Shown: in pieces, positions 61,116 to 64,000 of the stretch
How the letters are laid out: every line of letters begins with the position of its first letter
Position numbering within the stretch: the stretch's first letter is position 1
Assembly (NCBI RefSeq): GCF_024494655.1
Contig: NZ_JANHDL010000005.1
Location: 1 to 64,000, forward strand
DNA from: Halorubrum laminariae
GTDB taxonomy: Archaea > Halobacteriota > Halobacteria > Halobacteriales > Haloferacaceae
Reading direction: 5' to 3'
DNA: 64,000 bases
Translations under genes and position numbers: made by a program
Notes under the pieces: model-generated
What the model was told of the DNA's origin: nothing
Databases searched by the model: none
What the model saw: the letters and a program-made list of their open reading frames with translations, nothing else

Positions 61116-61724
61116 TCAGTACGGCGTCCACGCCGACGGCTGTTCCACGCGTCCGCGGACCCGAAACTCTCGGTCGTCGCCGTCAACGCGCGTTTCGAGG
61201 ACGACATCGAACGGCTCGTGGAGGGTGTGGACGACCTGCTCGTCGTGAGCCGTCGAGTTGAGTACTCCCACGAAGGGCCAGCCCTCTCCCGAGGTCTGTG
61301 AGGTCAGCACACGAGTGAACTGATAGATCCGCTCGGGGTCCCAGTACATCAACAGCTGTGAGAGCGAGTAGACGCCGACAGCGCGGTCGCGACCGGCGGA
61401 GGACTCCACGACATCGGTGAACTTGATCCCGATATCTGTGAGGTTTCCCGCGCTGGCGACGTACTTCGTCGAGGGCGTGTCGGGGCGCTTGTCGCCCTGT
61501 TCGTGGGTGACGCAGTCGATGACGATCACATCGTCGCCGTCGCGGCCGGTGATCGACTCGTAGTCACTGCGAACCTTCTCCGCGGTCCGCCCCGTCGAGA
61601 TCACGATCGGGCCGTCGACCCAGTCCGCGAGCAGGCGGGTGAACAGGTCGTACTTCCCGCTCATGGGCGGGCCGCTGACGAGGACGCTATCAGCGTCCCG
61701 GACAGCGTCGGGAAGCACGGTCAT
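61116..61724 (-). CDS. RecA/KaiC-superfamily ATPase-like protein with variant P-loop (DUF7504-like)
   Basis: A 202-residue protein related to KaiC/RAD55-type ATPases. The P-loop reads SGPPMSGKYDLF (about residues 17-28), with Tyr in place of the usual Ser/Thr after Lys. A Walker B-like DDVIVIDCVTH is at about 65-75. YSLSQLLMYWDPERIYQFTRVLTS and the WPFVGVLNS strand follow. From memory the Tyr variant is typical of a haloarchaeal family, so it is not a local mutation. It is the last of three same-strand genes next to cheW and cheB, suggesting a role in taxis or signal control. Confidence 0.7.
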   Translation of the reverse strand: MTVLPDAVRDADSVLVSGPPMSGKYDLFTRLLADWVDGPIVISTGRTAEKVRSDYESITGRDGDDVIVIDCVTHEQGDKRPDTPSTKYVASAGNLTDIGIKFTDVVESSAGRDRAVGVYSLSQLLMYWDPERIYQFTRVLTSQTSGEGWPFVGVLNSTAHDEQVVHTLHEPFDVVLETRVDGDDREFRVRGRVEQPSAWTPY

Positions 61725-61767
61725 GTGTCTGGATTGGAGCGAGGGCGGGTAAAACCCTTCCGAGGAT

Positions 61768-62160
61768 TCACTTCCGGAGCATCGACGGGAACGCGAGCGA
61801 GGATGGCGGTCCCTCCCGCGGCCGCTTTGTGAGCGGCAGTTCGGTCAGCGCACCGGGCAAGGCGGCAGAAATGGGGGCGACCCGGGGCGTACCGCCGCCG
61901 TCAACCAGTTCGTCCCAGACCGCCTGCGGGTCGCCGTCGTCGGTCTCGGCGGCCGCCTCCAGCGCCTTCGTCCGTCCCTCGTCGTAGGCGAGTTCGACGA
62001 GACTTTGGTCGTACGCGCTCTCGAAGGCGTCCAACACGCGGTCTAACTCCGCCGAGTACTCGCGCCCGATCTCAGCGGCGACGCCGAGCGCGAACGCGCG
62101 CTCAACCGCCTCTTCTCGCGAGAGATCCTCCCAGTCGGTGCCGAACGTGCGGTCGTACAT
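61768..62160 (-). CDS. Helical protein coupled to the KaiC-like ATPase (130 aa)
   Basis: A 130-residue protein with mostly helical residues 10-85 (SREEAVERAFALGVAAEIGREY, ELDRVLDAFESAYDQSLVELAYDEGRTKALEAA) and a Pro-rich tail. It starts at ATG 62160, overlapping the stop of the KaiC-like gene (ATGA), so translation is coupled. The longer frame from 62916 reads through the ATPase gene in another frame and is not real. It is likely a partner or regulator of the ATPase. Confidence 0.7.
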   Translation of the reverse strand: MYDRTFGTDWEDLSREEAVERAFALGVAAEIGREYSAELDRVLDAFESAYDQSLVELAYDEGRTKALEAAAETDDGDPQAVWDELVDGGGTPRVAPISAALPGALTELPLTKRPREGPPSSLAFPSMLRK

Positions 62161-62876
62161 CAGTGTGTCACCGTCGCGGCCGACCCGACGCGAAGCCCGC
62201 CGTCGGTGAACTCGATGTCTTGGATGTCTGTGTTCACGTCGGTACCGCGCATCTTCAGCACTTGGATCCCGCGGCGCATCCCCTCGTCTTCGAGGTAGTT
62301 GTGCATGAAGACGACGCCGTGTGCGAGGTAGTGTTCCTCGGAGTACGCGCTTGGGTCGGTCATCTCCGAGATGAGAAGCGTCGTTGCGTCGGTCCGCTTC
62401 AGCGATGAAAGCAACTGGACCATCGTGTCCTCGTCGTCGTCGAGGAGGAACCGCAACAGCATGGTGGAGTCGAAGACGACGCGGTCGATGTCTCGAGAGT
62501 TGATGAAGCCGGTAAGCCGGTTGGTGACGCCGGAGTGATCCCGTCGTTCGCCCGGTAGTCCGAAGAAGCGACGACCGTCCGACGAGAACGAGTCGAGGAA
62601 CGTGACTCGGTCGGTGTCGAGCGCCCGGTCGAACCCGAAGTCGTACTCGCCCATGTCCCGGCGGATCCCCGCCTTGGTCTCGTGCATGCTGATGTACAGC
62701 ACATCCTCGCCGTTTCGAGCGCCCTGTGCCGCGAACTGTGAGCAGAATGTCGTCTTCCCGCTTCCCGGCGGTCCACTCACGACGTAGAGGCGGCCCTCCG
62801 GGAACCCGCCGTCGACGAGGTCGTCGAACCCGGGGACACCGCATGATGCGCGCATACGGAGAGACTCGGTGGTCAC
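62160..62876 (-). CDS. KaiC-like RecA-superfamily ATPase
   Basis: A 238-residue ATPase of the KaiC/GvpD/RAD55 group. Walker A is VSGPPGSGKTTFCSQF (about residues 32-47), with Walker B VVFDSTMLLRFLL (about 138-150). MHETKAGIRRDMGEYDFG (about 70-87) and TTLLISEMTD (about 168) also match. It has only one ATPase domain, unlike cyanobacterial KaiC. It starts an operon of three genes beside chemotaxis genes; a regulatory ATPase for motility or taxis is the likely role. A second Met (MRASCGVPGFDDL) is an alternative start at 62855. Confidence 0.82.
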   Translation of the reverse strand: MTTESLRMRASCGVPGFDDLVDGGFPEGRLYVVSGPPGSGKTTFCSQFAAQGARNGEDVLYISMHETKAGIRRDMGEYDFGFDRALDTDRVTFLDSFSSDGRRFFGLPGERRDHSGVTNRLTGFINSRDIDRVVFDSTMLLRFLLDDDEDTMVQLLSSLKRTDATTLLISEMTDPSAYSEEHYLAHGVVFMHNYLEDEGMRRGIQVLKMRGTDVNTDIQDIEFTDGGLRVGSAATVTH

Positions 62877-62980
62877 CGCATAAGGATTGGCTCCCGGTTC
62901 TCACAGGTGAGAACATCGGGAGGGTGATCGGCGAGCCCGCTCGTGGCCAGTGTCGCGCCGGCGGCGAGCGCCAGACCGCC

Positions 62981-63475
62981 TCAGGCTTCGGCCGATTCGC
63001 CGCTCACGTCGTCGGGCGACGAGTCGGTGACATCGCCGATATCGACGCCGTCGACATCGGGCGAGACCCAGACGACGAACCGGTCGTCAGACTTGACGAT
63101 ACCGCGGACGCCCTCGTCTTCGACCGTCGTTCCCCGGTCCACGTCCTCGGGCGCGACATCGCGCACCTGAAAGACCTCGTCGACCATCCAGCCAACGGTG
63201 CCTCCCTCGTCGATTTCGTCGTCGTCGAAGACAACGATCCGCTCGCGGGGGCCGTCCTCCTCGATGGCGAACAGCGTCTTCGGGTCGACGATCGTCGTCG
63301 TTCGTCCACGGAGGTCCATCACGCCCTCGACGTGCTCGGGCGAGTTCGGGATCCGCGTGAGTTCTCCGGCGTCGACGATCTCGTCGATCACACCGATGTC
63401 AAGACAGTACGTTCCGTCACCTAAGCCGAACTCCAGCACCTTCGTCGGTTCGGCGTCCGCTTCCGTGGCTGCCAT
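62981..63475 (-). CDS. cheW: Chemotaxis coupling protein CheW
   Basis: A 164-residue CheW. The core (about residues 12-135) has VLEFGLGDGTYCLDIGVIDEIV, ELTRIPNSPEHVEGVMDLRGRTTTIVDP and GWMVDEVFQVRDV, the conserved CheW beta-barrel signatures. It bridges transducers and CheA. ATG 63475 gives a normal length; the longer frame to 63610 is not conserved in character. It is divergent from cheB. Confidence 0.92.
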   Translation of the reverse strand: MAATEADAEPTKVLEFGLGDGTYCLDIGVIDEIVDAGELTRIPNSPEHVEGVMDLRGRTTTIVDPKTLFAIEEDGPRERIVVFDDDEIDEGGTVGWMVDEVFQVRDVAPEDVDRGTTVEDEGVRGIVKSDDRFVVWVSPDVDGVDIGDVTDSSPDDVSGESAEA

Positions 63476-63577
63476 ACGAACTCGTGCGGCGAAGTCACCA
63501 ATAACCGTGTCCCCTGAATTATCAGCAGTGATTAGCGGGGGCGTGCATTTATGCTGATTCTGCGACCGCTTTCGAGT

Positions 63578-64000
63578 ATGAGTAGGACGACGGATCGGCG
63601 GGGGAGCCACGACGGATCACCGCGAGTGGTGGTCGTCGACGACTCGCCGTTCATGCGCGGGTTGATCGCCGATCTCCTGACAGACGCAGGCGTCGCGGTC
63701 GTCGGCGAGGCGGGCGACGGCGCTGAGGCACTGTCAGTGGTCGCCGAGACGGGGCCTGACGTGGTGACGATGGACGTGGAGATGCCCGGAATGGGTGGTC
63801 TAGAGGCCGTCGAGCGGCTGATGGACGAGACGCCGACGCCGGTATTGATGCTGTCGGCACACACGGACGAGGGAGCCGAAGTGACCTTCGAGGCGCTCGA
63901 ACGCGGCGCGGTGGACTTCTTCTCGAAGCCCGGCGGAGAGGTCTCGACAGGCGTCTCCCGGGAGTCCGACCGGCTCGTTGAGGCCGTCAGGTCTGTCGCG
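63578..64000 (+). CDS. cheB: Chemotaxis response regulator/methylesterase CheB, N-terminal part
   Basis: The first ~141 residues are a response-regulator receiver: VVVVDDSPFMRGLIADLL (acidic pair about residues 21-22), the phosphoacceptor Asp in DVVTMDVEMPGMGG (about 65), and the switch residues in MLSAHTDEGAEVT and FFSKPGG. The Arg/Glu linker begins before the window ends, so the methylesterase domain lies beyond. A lone CheY is excluded by the linker and the Lys-Pro-Gly-Gly sequence. The catttatg box about 27 nt upstream of 63578 fits a leaderless message. It is divergent from cheW. Confidence 0.88.
   Translation, partial: MSRTTDRRGSHDGSPRVVVVDDSPFMRGLIADLLTDAGVAVVGEAGDGAEALSVVAETGPDVVTMDVEMPGMGGLEAVERLMDETPTPVLMLSAHTDEGAEVTFEALERGAVDFFSKPGGEVSTGVSRESDRLVEAVRSVA

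Noticed and set aside
61768..62916. 382-residue frame covering the KaiC-like gene region
   Set aside because: Only its last 130 residues are protein-like. The rest is an Arg-rich shadow of the ATPase frame, and the ATGA overlap at 62158-62162 marks the true start.
1..64000. Many long open frames opposite or inside real genes, often Arg/Pro/Gly-rich
   Set aside because: High G+C removes stop codons from non-coding frames. Their products are low-complexity, lack domains, and lie over genes with clear motifs.
1..64000. CRISPR array
   Set aside because: No set of regularly spaced identical repeats with unique spacers is present. The short tandem repeats at 5001, 20133 and 55472 have two or three units and no spacer pattern.

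Overview
The window is a piece of a haloarchaeal chromosome. The evidence is the very high G+C of the core genes, strongly acidic proteins, Tat-type (twin-arginine) lipoprotein signals, TATA-like boxes about 25-30 nt ahead of many starts (leaderless transcripts), tRNA genes without encoded CCA, and archaeal families such as ba3-type oxidase, KaiC-like ATPases and a pleolipovirus-type provirus. Gene style resembles Halorubrum and relatives, but that is inference.

Layout. 1-15 kb: start of a superoxide dismutase, a pirin, and a probable catabolic cluster (BNR-repeat protein, DoxX, TatD-like hydrolase, fumarylacetoacetate-hydrolase family enzyme, amidohydrolase) with a TetR regulator and a zinc-ribbon HTH regulator. 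Three promoters here share the palindrome TTTACC-N4-GGTAAA. Then come a Rieske protein, a RimK/RimB fusion with an AstE-like peptidase partner, a small flavoprotein, a secreted subtilase and an acidic protein. 15-21 kb: tRNA-Tyr followed by a copy of its anticodon arm and two small genes, the DabA-DabB inorganic-carbon pump, an Lrp regulator and a universal stress protein. 21-30 kb: DJ-1/PfpI protein, a lower-G+C sugar isomerase/oxidoreductase pair, an FKBP isomerase between two IS200/IS605 (TnpB) scars, and a BMP-type nucleoside ABC transporter operon.

30-33.7 kb is a graveyard and accessory zone: a broken Doc (Fic) toxin, a tyrosine-integrase C-terminal fragment killed by an in-frame TGA, an intact RHH/RelE toxin-antitoxin pair, a divergent pair of small genes around a perfect palindrome, and a pilin-like secreted protein. 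33.7-44.7 kb is an apparently complete integrated element of about 11 kb. It lies between a 16-bp repeat at 33713-33728 and the 3' end of tRNA-Arg(CCG) at 44690-44705. It carries an integrase with a coupled mini zinc protein, two phage-repressor-like winged-helix genes, an A+T-rich multi-pass membrane protein, and a minus-strand block in pleolipovirus order: Rep, a small OB-like protein, a VP3-like membrane protein, a VP4-like Tat-exported spike, two envelope-associated ORFs, a 50-aa membrane protein and a VP8-like ATPase. I read it as a betapleolipovirus-like provirus.

44.8-64 kb is core genome again: PAS histidine kinase, MutL-MutS, a J-domain protein, PdxS, a CcoI-type copper P-type ATPase next to a ba3-type terminal oxidase operon (sharing a palindromic site in the divergent promoter region), phosphoglucosamine mutase, a Tat lipoprotein, three genes of a RecA/KaiC-like ATPase group, CheW and the start of CheB.
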